DNA of 59,927 bases from an uncultured Oscillospiraceae bacterium (GTDB taxonomy: Bacteria > Bacillota > Clostridia > Oscillospirales > Oscillospiraceae): contig CATKZW010000012.1 in assembly GCA_949841465.1 (NCBI GenBank), positions 1 through 59,927 of the forward strand, given 5' to 3'. Shown one piece after another: positions 27,235 through 35,221 of this stretch (positions are counted from its first letter, which is position 1; each line of letters starts with the position of its first letter). Both the position numbers and the translations under genes were made by a program. The notes below the pieces were generated by a model that made no database searches, was not told the DNA's origin, and saw only the letters and a list, made by a program, of their open reading frames with translations.

Positions 27235-28013
27235 TGGAGACGGTCTCGTTCCAGGCGCTGGAGGCCCGGGTGAGGGGATATCTCCTGGACGATTACGACA
27301 CGTTAGCGGCCCACAAGGTGCGCCCCGCCCTGGTGATCTGCCCAGGCGGGGCCTACCGCTGGCGGTCCCCCCGGGAGAAGGACGCGCCTGCTTTGGAATT
27401 CCTGTCCATGGGATATCAGGTGTTTATCCTGGAGTATTCCTGTGCCCAGCGGGCGGGGGAATACCGCCCCCTCCGGGAGCTGGCGGAAGCGGTGCGCCTG
27501 CTGCGGGAGCGCCATGAGGAGTGGCACATCGACCCGGATAAGATCGCCGTGCTGGGCTTTTCCGCCGGAGGGCATCTGGCGGCCAGCCTGGGAGCCTTGT
27601 GGAACGACCCCCAGCTGGCCCTGCCCCAGGGGGCCAGGCCGGACGCGCTGGTGCTGTGCTACCCGGTGGTTAGCACCAGGGAGTTCGCCCATGAGGAGTC
27701 GGCGGAGTGGGTGTCCGGTGGAGACCCGGCCCTGCGGGAAAAGCTGCACCTCTGGGACCGGGTGACGGCGGATTTCCCGCCTGCCTTCCTGTGGCATGGC
27801 GGGGCGGACGACAGCGTCCCCCCGGAGAACAGCCTGCTGCTGGCGGTGGAGCTGAAACGCCATGGGGTGCCCTTCGAGTACCATCTGTTTGGGAGCGGAG
27901 CCCACGGCATCTCCACCTGCACCCAGGAGGTGGAGACCCCCGACCAGGTGTGCCGGGCGTGGGTGCCGCTGTGCAAGACCTGGCTCAACCGGCGGTTTGG
28001 GTATACGCCGTAA
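27234..28013 (+). CDS. Alpha/beta-hydrolase carbohydrate esterase
   Basis: A 259-residue serine hydrolase without a signal peptide. CPGGAYRWRSPREKD forms the oxyanion side, GFSAGGHLAAS contains the nucleophile Ser, WHGGADDSVPPEN the acid and GSGAHGIS the His. It resembles acetyl-xylan esterase/BD-FAE-type enzymes that remove acetyl groups from sugars; pectin is often acetylated, so an intracellular pectin acetylesterase role fits. The start overlaps the kduD stop by one base, so the genes are coupled. A longer reading from 26985 is the out-of-frame 3' part of kduD. Confidence 0.85.
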   Translation: METVSFQALEARVRGYLLDDYDTLAAHKVRPALVICPGGAYRWRSPREKDAPALEFLSMGYQVFILEYSCAQRAGEYRPLRELAEAVRLLRERHEEWHIDPDKIAVLGFSAGGHLAASLGALWNDPQLALPQGARPDALVLCYPVVSTREFAHEESAEWVSGGDPALREKLHLWDRVTADFPPAFLWHGGADDSVPPENSLLLAVELKRHGVPFEYHLFGSGAHGISTCTQEVETPDQVCRAWVPLCKTWLNRRFGYTP

Positions 28014-28021
28014 ATATGCTG

Positions 28022-28056
28022 AAAATTGGGGTGCGGCCGGCTACGCCCCAATTTTT
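28022..28056 (+). terminator. Hairpin with T-tract between the esterase and isomerase genes
   Basis: AAAATTGGGG (28022-28031) pairs with CCCCAATTTT (28046-28055), followed by T and then GTTGGAGG. It has terminator form but lies just before the ribosome site of the next operon gene, so it may only attenuate expression of the last two genes. Confidence 0.6.
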
Positions 28057-28072
28057 GTTGGAGGGATTGAAC

Positions 28073-28930
28073 ATGATGCAAATCGGAATCAGACTGCATG
28101 ACGTGAACGCCGGGCTGGCCCCGGAGCTCCAGACCATGGAGGCCAGGGCGGCAAAGGCCCGGGAAGAGGGCTTTTCCTGCGTCCATCTGGCCTTCTCCAA
28201 GGTCATCAAGGGTGTGACCTTCGACAGCTGCGCCCTCACCGAGGGCCTTGCGGCGCACACCAGGCGGGTGTTTGCCCAAAACGGCCTGGACGTGGCGGTG
28301 CTGGGGTGCTACCTGAACCTGGCCCACCCGGACCCGGACAAGCTGCGGGACATCCAGAGCCGGTATTACGGCCATCTCCGGGCGGCGGCCCTGATGGGGG
28401 CCGGCGTAGTGGGCACCGAGACGGGCGCGCCCAACCCGGAGTACAGGATGGACGCCAACACCCACTCCGACAGGGCGCTGGAGACCTTCATCCGCAATCT
28501 GGCCCCGGTGGTGGAGCGGGCGGAGCACTGGGGGGTGTCCATGGCCATTGAGCCGGTGTGGAAGCATATCGTGTACAACGCGGACCGGGCCCTCCGGGTG
28601 CTGGAGGCCATCAAGAGCCCCAACCTGCGCATCATCCTGGACCCGGTGAACCTGCTGTATCCCGGCAACGCCGACCAGAAGGAGAAGGTCATTGGGGACG
28701 CCATTGACAAGCTGGCCGAGCACGTGGCGGTGGTCCACCTGAAGGACTTCGTCCGGGATGGGGACGAGCTGCGCTCCATTGCCGCCGGGACGGGGGAGAT
28801 GGACTACACCCAGATCCTGCGCTTCATGAAGGAGCGCAAGCCCTACATCCAGGCCACCCTGGAGAACACCACTAACGACAACGCCGTGTCCTCCCGGGAG
28901 TTCCTGGAGCGGCTGTACGACGGGCTGTAA
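28073..28930 (+). CDS. Sugar phosphate isomerase/epimerase-like TIM-barrel protein
   Basis: A 285-residue protein of the xylose-isomerase-like TIM-barrel family (AP-endonuclease 2 fold). AIEPVWKHIVYNADRALRVL contains the usual metal Glu; further candidates are in IILDPVNLLYP, VVHLKDFVRDGDE and IQATLENT. These enzymes isomerise or epimerise sugars, keto-acids or inositol derivatives. In a uronate operon it might act on tagaturonate, a rare uronate or an acetylated intermediate, but the substrate cannot be read from sequence. Two in-frame candidates lie in ACATGATG; the first (28073) suits the GGAGGG site. Confidence 0.82.
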   Translation: MMQIGIRLHDVNAGLAPELQTMEARAAKAREEGFSCVHLAFSKVIKGVTFDSCALTEGLAAHTRRVFAQNGLDVAVLGCYLNLAHPDPDKLRDIQSRYYGHLRAAALMGAGVVGTETGAPNPEYRMDANTHSDRALETFIRNLAPVVERAEHWGVSMAIEPVWKHIVYNADRALRVLEAIKSPNLRIILDPVNLLYPGNADQKEKVIGDAIDKLAEHVAVVHLKDFVRDGDELRSIAAGTGEMDYTQILRFMKERKPYIQATLENTTNDNAVSSREFLERLYDGL

Positions 28931-28943
28931 CAGGGGGCGGGCC

Positions 28944-30344
28944 ATGAGATACGAAGCGCACAAGGTCAGCGGCATCCGGCTGGCCTATATCGGCGGCGGC
29001 TCCCGGGGCTGGGCGTGGAAGTTCATGACCGACCTGGCCATGGAGCCCGCCCTCAGCGGGGAGGTGGCGCTGTACGACATCGACCGGGCGGCGGCCCAGG
29101 CCAATGAGATCATCGGGAACAGGATCGACCACATGCCCCAGGCGGCGGGCCGGTGGCGCTACACGGTGGCGGACACCCTGGCGGAGGCCCTCACCGGGGC
29201 GGACTTTGTGGTCATATCCATTCTCCCCGGCACCTTCGACGAGATGGCGGTGGACGTACACCTGCCCGAGCGGCTGAACATCTGGCAGTCGGTGGGGGAC
29301 ACGGCGGGGCCGGGCGGCATCATCCGCGCCCTGCGCACCCTGCCCATGTTCGTCCCCATTGCCCAGGGCGTCCGGGATATCTGCCCCGACGCCTGGGTGA
29401 TCAACTACACCAATCCCATGTCTCTGTGCGTGCAGGTGCTGTACCATGTGTTCCCGGAAATCAAAGCCTTCGGCTGCTGCCACGAGGTATTCAACACCCA
29501 GATGGTGCTGGCCGCGGCGGCAGGGGAGGCGCTGGGCGTCCCCGCCCCCGCCCGGCGGGACATCCACGTTAACGTGCTGGGCATCAACCACTTCACCTGG
29601 TTTGACCGCGCCTCCTATGAGGGGCTGGACCTGTTCCCGGTATACCGGGACTTTGTGGACCGGTACTATGAGGACGGCTTCAACGAGCCGGACCAGAACT
29701 GGGCCAACGCCTCCTTCGCCTGCGCCCACCGGGTGAAGTTCGACCTGTTCCGTCGGTTCGGGCTCATCGCCGCCGCCGGGGACCGCCATCTGGCGGAGTT
29801 CATGCCCGGAGACGAGTATCTCAAAGACCCGGACGCTGTGCGGGATTGGAGGTTCGGCCTGACCACCGCCCAGTGGCGGAAGGACGATTTGAAAGAGCGG
29901 ATGGAAAAGAGCCGCACCATGGTCTCCGGGGAGCGGGCGGTGGACCTGGAGCCCTCCGGGGAGGAGGGCATCCTGCTGATGAAGGCGCTGTGCGGCCTGG
30001 ACCGGGTGGTGAGCAACGTGAACCTGCCCAACGCCGGGCAGATCTCCAACCTGCCCCTGGGGGCGGTGGTGGAGACCAACGCGGTGTTTGCCCGGGACAG
30101 CGTCCGGCCGGTGCTGGCGGGAGCGCTGCCGGAGGAGATCCGGCGGCTCATCCTGCCCCACGTGGAGAACCACGCCCTCACCCTGCGGGCGGCGCTGGAG
30201 TGCGACCGGGAGTTGGTGGTGCGGGCGTTCCTCAATGACCCGAATACCAAAGCGAAGTGCGCCGACGAGGCGGCCGTCCGGGCCCTGGTGGACGACATGC
30301 TGGCCGGGACGGCGAAGTACCTCCCGGCGGGCTGGGGGCTGTAA
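28944..30344 (+). CDS. GH4 alpha-galacturonidase (LplD type)
   Basis: A 466-residue NAD- and Mn-dependent glycosidase. The Rossmann motif is YIGGGSRGWAWKF. SVGDTAGPGGIIRALRTLP, NYTNPMS, GCCHEVFN (metal Cys/His) and GINHFTWF are all GH4 hallmarks. The SRGW and GGIIRALR variants point to the alpha-galacturonidase/LplD subgroup rather than maltose or melibiose enzymes; that subgroup call is from family knowledge. Last gene of the plus-strand pectin arm, 13 bases after the isomerase gene, and ends at a strong bidirectional terminator. The galacturonate released would pass through UxaC (absent here), UxaB and UxaA. Confidence 0.88.
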   Translation: MRYEAHKVSGIRLAYIGGGSRGWAWKFMTDLAMEPALSGEVALYDIDRAAAQANEIIGNRIDHMPQAAGRWRYTVADTLAEALTGADFVVISILPGTFDEMAVDVHLPERLNIWQSVGDTAGPGGIIRALRTLPMFVPIAQGVRDICPDAWVINYTNPMSLCVQVLYHVFPEIKAFGCCHEVFNTQMVLAAAAGEALGVPAPARRDIHVNVLGINHFTWFDRASYEGLDLFPVYRDFVDRYYEDGFNEPDQNWANASFACAHRVKFDLFRRFGLIAAAGDRHLAEFMPGDEYLKDPDAVRDWRFGLTTAQWRKDDLKERMEKSRTMVSGERAVDLEPSGEEGILLMKALCGLDRVVSNVNLPNAGQISNLPLGAVVETNAVFARDSVRPVLAGALPEEIRRLILPHVENHALTLRAALECDRELVVRAFLNDPNTKAKCADEAAVRALVDDMLAGTAKYLPAGWGL

Positions 30345-30347
30345 CAC

Positions 30348-30382
30348 AAAAAACGGGGGAGGCCGAAGCCTCTCCCGTTTTG
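30348..30382. terminator. Bidirectional terminator closing the pectin operon and a MATE gene
   Basis: A run AAAACGGG-GGAGGC, a CGAA loop and GCCTC-CCCGTTTT pair with one mismatch, with A/T runs on both sides. It lies 4 bases after the GH4 stop and touches the stop of the convergent MATE gene. Confidence 0.8.
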
Positions 30383-31741
30383 TCATTCACCTGGAGCGGG
30401 TCGGAGCTTCCTCCGGGCCACCAGGAAATAGCTGGGGATCAGCACCAGGTCCGCCCCCAGCCAGGCGGCGATTTCGGCGAAGAAAATGCCCGTGGAGCCC
30501 ATGACCATGGGCAGGAGGAAGGCGGCGGTGGTGCGCATGAGAAATTCCACGATGCCGGACACCATGGGGAGGGCGGTGTTGCCCATGCCCTGGATGGCGG
30601 AGCGGACCACATGAAGTATGTACAGCACGGGCAGGCAGAGGCTCATGATGGACAGATAGGTGTAGGCCACCTCCATGGCCTGCTCCACCTCCTCGGGGGT
30701 GCCGGAGATGAAGCGGCCCAGAATGATCCGGCCCAGGGCCAGCATGACGGCGGCGATGACCAGCGAGGTGCCCAGGGCGATGGCGGCGGCGGACCGGGTC
30801 CCCTGGCGGACGCGGTCGTATTTCTCCGCCCCCAGGTTCTGGCCCACATAGGTAATCATGGCGTAGCCGTAGGAGGTGGCGGCAATCTCCAGCACGCCGT
30901 AGAGCTTGTTGGCGGCGGTGTAGCCCGCGATGAAGATGACGCCCACCTGGTTGACCATGAACTGGAGGATCATGCCGCCCACGGCAATGACGCAGTTCTG
31001 AAAGGCCATGGGCGCGCCCAGCCCCAGCAGCCGGAGGGACACCTGGGGCTGGAGGCGGAGGTCCTCCCGGGACAGGCGCAGAATGTCCAGCCGGGCCACC
31101 CGCCCCAGGCAGAACAGGCCGGACACCCCCTGGGCGATGAGGGTAGCGGCAGCGGCCCCGGCGATGCCCCACTGAAAGACCATGACAAAAATCACGTCCA
31201 GCACGATATTGGTGACGGAGGCCACCGCCATGGCCTGCAGGGGCGTCTTGCCGTCCCCCAGGGAGCGCAGGATGCAGGCCAGCAGGTTGTAGAACATGAC
31301 GATAGGGGTGCCGGAGAAGATGATGCGCAGATAGAGCAGGGTGCCGGGAAGGATGCCCCCAGGGGTCTGGAGGAGCAGGAGGATGGGCCGGGCGGCCAGC
31401 TGCCCCGCCCCCACCAGCACCAGAGAGAAGGCGGCGGCCAGCACCGCAGAGTTGCCCACCACCCGGCGAAGCCTGCCGTACTGCCCCGCCCCGAACTCGT
31501 GGGACATGAGGATGGCGAAGCCCTGGGCAAAGCCCTGAACAATGCCCAGCATCATCCAGGTCAGCCAGTCGGAGGCCCCCAGGGCGGCCAGGGCGCTGAC
31601 ACCCAGGTATTTGCCCACCACCATGGTGTCCACCACAGTGTAGAGCTGCTGGAACACGTTGCCCAGCATGAGGGGCAGGGCAAAGGTGAAGATCAGCCCG
31701 GCGGGCCGTCCCTCGGTCATGCTTTTGATGCGTGAGGTCAT
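30383..31741 (-). CDS. MATE-family exporter, second copy
   Basis: A 452-residue membrane protein with about twelve helices. Its start, MTSRIKSMTEGRPAGLIFTF, and LMLGNVFQQLYTVVDTMVVG are typical of the NorM/DinF-like MATE subgroup common in clostridia. A GGGAGGAG site precedes the ATG. It is convergent with the pectin operon and divergent from the exonuclease gene, so it is its own unit. Substrate is unknown. It belongs to a different MATE subgroup from the protein at 4073. Confidence 0.9.
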   Translation of the reverse strand: MTSRIKSMTEGRPAGLIFTFALPLMLGNVFQQLYTVVDTMVVGKYLGVSALAALGASDWLTWMMLGIVQGFAQGFAILMSHEFGAGQYGRLRRVVGNSAVLAAAFSLVLVGAGQLAARPILLLLQTPGGILPGTLLYLRIIFSGTPIVMFYNLLACILRSLGDGKTPLQAMAVASVTNIVLDVIFVMVFQWGIAGAAAATLIAQGVSGLFCLGRVARLDILRLSREDLRLQPQVSLRLLGLGAPMAFQNCVIAVGGMILQFMVNQVGVIFIAGYTAANKLYGVLEIAATSYGYAMITYVGQNLGAEKYDRVRQGTRSAAAIALGTSLVIAAVMLALGRIILGRFISGTPEEVEQAMEVAYTYLSIMSLCLPVLYILHVVRSAIQGMGNTALPMVSGIVEFLMRTTAAFLLPMVMGSTGIFFAEIAAWLGADLVLIPSYFLVARRKLRPAPGE

Positions 31742-31868
31742 GTTCTCCTCCCATGCTGCGGGGCGGCTGGCCCCGGGAAATGTCCCATTATGCTATCATA
31801 AAATGGGGGAAATGTCCAGAGTGGACGAAAATAAAAACAGCCGGCGCCAAAACCGGTTGTTTTTACCC

Positions 31869-31897
31869 TTGACGGGAGGGCGATGATTCAATACAAT
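31869..31897 (+). promoter_or_regulatory. Sigma-A promoter for the DEDDh exonuclease gene
   Basis: TTGACG (31869-31874) and TACAAT (31892-31897) are 17 bases apart, 42 bases before the ATG at 31940. Confidence 0.65.
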
Positions 31898-31939
31898 AGA
31901 AAGCAGATCGACACAGAGAAATGAAGTGACATAGATAAT

Positions 31940-32911
31940 ATGATCGTTTTGGATCTGGAATGGAACCGGGGCTATGACAAAAAGCCGCTGAATGAGATCC
32001 TCCAAATCGGCGCGGTGCGCATTGAGCGGCTGGGCGGGCCGGTGGTGGATGTATTCAACGCCTGCATCCGGCCCACGGTGCATAAGAAATTTGACCTGGG
32101 AGCCAAAAAGCTGCCGGAGGGAAAGGAATTCCGGTCCTCCCACGTCCGCTTCCCCGGGGCGGCGGAGGCCTTCCGGACCTGGTGCGCCGGGGAGACGGCT
32201 TTCGCCGGCTGGGGCGTAGGCGATGTGGAGGTGCTGAACGAAAACTGCAAATACTGGGGGCTGGCTCCCTTCCCGGCGGAGACGGTGTACGATTTCCAGC
32301 GGGCCTTCGGCCACGCGGCGGGCGCCGACCAGCAGATCGCCCTGTGGCGGGCGGCGGAGTACTGCGGCATCCCCGACGTTTTTGACTACCACAGCGCCGT
32401 GAACGACGCCATGTACACCGCGCTGCTCAGCGCCTGGATCACCCCGGAGGACCTGGCCTACCGGCCGGAGCCTGCCCCGCCCCGCCGCCGGAGGCTGGCG
32501 CTGCGCATGTCCAAGCTGCCCTTTCCCAAGCAGCCCAGGCAGAAGGTGGGGCCGCTGCCTGCGCCGGAGGATGTGCTCAACGCCAAGGGCGGGCGGAACC
32601 CCGCCTGCCCCCTGTGCGGGCAGAGGTACAGCGTGGCCCGATGGTTCACCCCCGCGCCGGAGGAGGGCGCGGCCGGGCAGTATTACTCGGTGTTCACCTG
32701 TCCGGAGCACGGACGGTTTCTGTGCCGCATGGCCCTCAGCCAGGGGGAGGACGGCCAGTGGTCGGGGCGGTGGTCCGTCCCCGCCATCACCCCGGAGCTG
32801 AAGCTGGAGTATGCCGCGGCCCTGGAGGGGAGCGTCCACATATGCAGAGGGCCGGGCAGACGGCGGAAAAAGTCCAAAACCGGGCGCGGGAAGCGCCATG
32901 AGAAACCGTAA
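31940..32911 (+). CDS. DEDDh 3'-5' exonuclease with C-terminal zinc-ribbon-like region
   Basis: A 323-residue protein whose first about 175 residues form an RNase T/KapD-like exonuclease fold. The four acids and the His are visible: VLDLEWN (Asp, Glu), GWGVGDVEVL (Asp) and YHSAVNDAMYT (His, Asp). A Pro/Arg-rich linker (EPAPPRRRRLALRM) leads to a second domain with CPLCGQRYS and FTCPEHGRFLC, which looks like a Cys4 or Cys3His zinc-binding module. The tail is strongly basic (GRRRKKSKTGRGKRHEKP) and could bind nucleic acid. RNA trimming is a reasonable guess. The gene stands alone and is followed by a very long hairpin. Confidence 0.78.
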   Translation: MIVLDLEWNRGYDKKPLNEILQIGAVRIERLGGPVVDVFNACIRPTVHKKFDLGAKKLPEGKEFRSSHVRFPGAAEAFRTWCAGETAFAGWGVGDVEVLNENCKYWGLAPFPAETVYDFQRAFGHAAGADQQIALWRAAEYCGIPDVFDYHSAVNDAMYTALLSAWITPEDLAYRPEPAPPRRRRLALRMSKLPFPKQPRQKVGPLPAPEDVLNAKGGRNPACPLCGQRYSVARWFTPAPEEGAAGQYYSVFTCPEHGRFLCRMALSQGEDGQWSGRWSVPAITPELKLEYAAALEGSVHICRGPGRRRKKSKTGRGKRHEKP

Positions 32912-32921
32912 CAGAAAACCA

Positions 32922-32971
32922 CCAGCATAAGACAAGCCCCCGCCTGACGGCGGGGGCTTGTCTTATGCTGG
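32922..32971. terminator. Long perfect hairpin (23-bp stem) after the exonuclease gene
   Basis: Bases 32922-32944 are perfectly complementary to 32949-32971, with a TGAC loop. The core is GCCCCCGCC with GGCGGGGGC, flanked by outer arms such as CCAGCATAAG. There is no U-tract on the plus side. It is longer than usual terminators and could be processed by RNase III or be a small palindromic repeat. Confidence 0.6.
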
Positions 32972-33057
32972 AAGCGCTCCCCAATGCCCGGCGGCCTGCG
33001 GGCATATCCTGTGTGCGGCGCACAAGCTCGGGCGCACTTTGCAAAGGCGTGGAAGCT

Positions 33058-33888
33058 CTACCCATCGTGTCCATCCAACAGCCATCTCAGCTCCAATTCC
33101 AGCTTTGCAAGCCGGATATCCGGCTTCACCTGTTCCCCGTGGAAATCGCTGCCGCCTGACTGATTGAGGTGGTACTTTTCTGCCAATTTGAGATAAAACC
33201 TCTGCTGTTCCGGCGTGTATTTAGGATAATAGCATTCAATGGCATCCAGACCCCAACCCTTGAGCCGCCCCACCAAAGCGTCCAGCTCATCGTCGGGCAG
33301 ACCCATTTGATAGGGGTGGGCCAAAGATACTTTCCCGCCCGCCGCCTTGATGGCCTCCACGCAGGTGCGGGCGTCCGCCTTGAACCGCTTTACATTCTGC
33401 CGGAACTCCTCCGTGTCCAGATAGCGGTCGAAGGCTTCCCGGTTGGAAGAGACGTACCCGCACCGTACCAGCACCTGGGCAAAGTGCGGCCGGGCAATTA
33501 CCTCGCCCCCCGCCAGCTCCTCCACCTCAGCCAGGTCGATGTCCACGCCCTTTCCCCTGAGAAAGTCCACAATTTTGTACTTTCGTTCATCCCGGCCTGC
33601 CCGGAATTTCTCGCACAGGCGGAACAGCTCCGTTTCTCCATCCTGAAATCCGTAGCCCAGTATGTGAAAATTGTGATGTTCCCTTGCGCTCAGCTCCACG
33701 CCCCGGATCACCCGGAGGCCCAGACTTTTTCCGGCGGCGATGGCCGCAGCTGTCCCGGCAATGGTATCGTGGTCCGTCACAGCCAGCACGTCAAGGCCCT
33801 GCCCTTGAGCCAGTTCCACCAGCTGCGCGGGCGTGTACTGCCCGTCGGACGCCGCAGTGTGGGTGTGTAGGTCGGCAAACAGCTTCAT
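33058..33888 (-). CDS. PHP-family phosphoesterase (3',5'-nucleoside bisphosphate phosphatase-like)
   Basis: A 276-residue metal-dependent PHP hydrolase: FADLHTHTAASDGQYTP, AVTDHDT, RGVELSAREH, RPHFAQVL and GGSDFHGE hold the expected His/Asp/Glu metal ligands. COG0613-type relatives remove the 3'-phosphate from 3',5'-bisphosphonucleotides or act as 5'-3' exonucleases. Its ATG overlaps the stop of the nucleotidyltransferase gene (ATGA), and it is the last gene of the flagellar island. That position suggests it recycles a 3'-phosphocytidine by-product of phosphoramidate transfer; this is inference. A general RNA-degradation role is the alternative. Confidence 0.82.
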   Translation of the reverse strand: MKLFADLHTHTAASDGQYTPAQLVELAQGQGLDVLAVTDHDTIAGTAAAIAAGKSLGLRVIRGVELSAREHHNFHILGYGFQDGETELFRLCEKFRAGRDERKYKIVDFLRGKGVDIDLAEVEELAGGEVIARPHFAQVLVRCGYVSSNREAFDRYLDTEEFRQNVKRFKADARTCVEAIKAAGGKVSLAHPYQMGLPDDELDALVGRLKGWGLDAIECYYPKYTPEQQRFYLKLAEKYHLNQSGGSDFHGEQVKPDIRLAKLELELRWLLDGHDG

Positions 33889-34628
33889 CAGGATAACTCC
33901 TTTATAAATTCCCGCTCATAGACCTTGATATCCTGCTCGGAGTCGCACTCCAGCCAAAGCGCGTCGGTGGAGATGGCCCGGATGGGGTATCCCAGCTGGA
34001 GCATCCCCTGCAATAGCGTGGTCATATCCAGCTTTTCCACCGGCTTGGGCAGAGGATGCCTGATGGTCTCCGTCACCCAGCCCCAGCTCTCCGGCGTGAA
34101 TCGCAGCAGGCCCATGAACTGCCCCTGTATGTCCGCGGGGCCGCCCGGCTTCAAGCCGATTTCCAGCAGTCCGCCGTTCCCGTCCGTGCGAAAGCTCTCC
34201 AAATCCTCCAGTGGGTCGTCCATGCGCAGCTTCCACAAATCCCAATAGCCGCTGTAGGACGTGACGGCCAATGGGGCGCCGCTCTCCCGCAGTCTGACGA
34301 TGGCCTCCGGCGCGAACACGATGTCGGAGTAACAGACCATGCAGGTTTCCCGCTCCAGCCATTCCCGGGCCATGGTCAGGGACCAGAACATATTCGTCCG
34401 CTCCCAATCCGGGTTGTGGAAACAGGTTACGCCCTCCACCTGGAACATGCCGCTCCGGTAGCCCGTTACGATGCCGATGTCCGAACGAGAAATTCCCGCC
34501 TTCTCCAGCGTGTCCAGGCAGCGGTCCAGCAAGGTCCGGCCCGCCAGCTCACACATGCACTTAGGCCGGTCCTTTGTCCGCGCTCCCAGGCGGCTCCCCC
34601 GCCCGGCGGCCAAAATAATGACTTTCAC
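33888..34628 (-). CDS. Nucleotidyltransferase, CTP:phosphoglutamine cytidylyltransferase-like (Cj1416 type)
   Basis: A 246-residue sugar-phosphate-type nucleotidyltransferase with the P-loop-like ILAAGRGSRLGARTKDRPK and a metal Asp in VCYSDIVFA. A GTG start at 34628 follows AGAGG and forms a GTGA overlap with the amidotransferase stop; the longer reading is an out-of-frame part of that gene. Alone it would be called a LicC-like phosphocholine cytidylyltransferase. Beside glutamine-kinase-like, amidotransferase and APS-kinase-like genes it fits Cj1416 of C. jejuni, which joins CMP to N-phosphoglutamine. No choline kinase or LicD gene is near, which argues against phosphocholine. Confidence 0.8.
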   Translation of the reverse strand: MKVIILAAGRGSRLGARTKDRPKCMCELAGRTLLDRCLDTLEKAGISRSDIGIVTGYRSGMFQVEGVTCFHNPDWERTNMFWSLTMAREWLERETCMVCYSDIVFAPEAIVRLRESGAPLAVTSYSGYWDLWKLRMDDPLEDLESFRTDGNGGLLEIGLKPGGPADIQGQFMGLLRFTPESWGWVTETIRHPLPKPVEKLDMTTLLQGMLQLGYPIRAISTDALWLECDSEQDIKVYEREFIKELS

Positions 34629-35221
34629 AGTGAAAACACCTCTTTGATTCGCGCAATGTCCTGCGGCCGGGCCGGGTGATACCGTTCCGGGTGCCACATG
34701 ATCCCTTTGATCCAGGGATAGTCCTGATGACTCACCGCTTCCAGCACGCCGTCGGTACTCCGGGCTTCCGGGACCAACGGGCTGCGGCACTCCGCCGCTC
34801 CCCAGCCGTGGAAGCTGTTGACGGTTTCGCCGCTGTCCAAAGCGTGCTCCACCCGGACGTGGCCGTCCACCCGCCGAAGGGGAGTGCCGAAATAGTCCAG
34901 CACCGTCTGCATCCCCCGGCACACCCCCAGCAGAGGGATGCGCCTGTCCACAGCGGTCTGTATCAGATGCCGTTCCACCTCATCCCGCTCCGGAGCGTCC
35001 CCGCCATAGGCAGCCAGGTCATTGCCGCCAGTGAGCAGGAGCCCCTCCACCGGCAGCGCCGCCAGCAGCTCTTGGACCGTGGGCAGATGGTTGGGCAGGA
35101 GCAGCGGGACAAATCGGCAGGCATCCGCCAGCCTGGCCCACTCCTGGGACAGCGCGTCCCGGCGCTCCCCGATTTGCTCCATGTATTCCACCCGCTGGGT
35201 GATTGCAATCAGCTTTTTCAT
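34625..35221 (-). CDS. Class I glutamine amidotransferase-like hydrolase (Cj1417 type)
   Basis: A 198-residue protein of the gamma-glutamyl hydrolase/PuuD group. The catalytic Cys101 is in PLLGVCRGMQTV, and His177 and Glu179 in IMWHPERYHP; the oxyanion region is LLLTGGNDLAAYGG. No synthase partner domain is nearby, so it is a free hydrolase. In Campylobacter, Cj1417 hydrolyses gamma-glutamyl-CDP-amidate to CDP-amidate plus glutamate, and that is the best reading here. The ATG at 35221 overlaps the stop of the kinase gene (ATGA). Confidence 0.82.
   Translation of the reverse strand: MKKLIAITQRVEYMEQIGERRDALSQEWARLADACRFVPLLLPNHLPTVQELLAALPVEGLLLTGGNDLAAYGGDAPERDEVERHLIQTAVDRRIPLLGVCRGMQTVLDYFGTPLRRVDGHVRVEHALDSGETVNSFHGWGAAECRSPLVPEARSTDGVLEAVSHQDYPWIKGIMWHPERYHPARPQDIARIKEVFSL

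Noticed and set aside
33888-34628. Phosphocholine (LicC-type) decoration
   Set aside because: The nucleotidyltransferase alone would allow it, but no choline kinase, choline transporter or LicD transferase gene is present.
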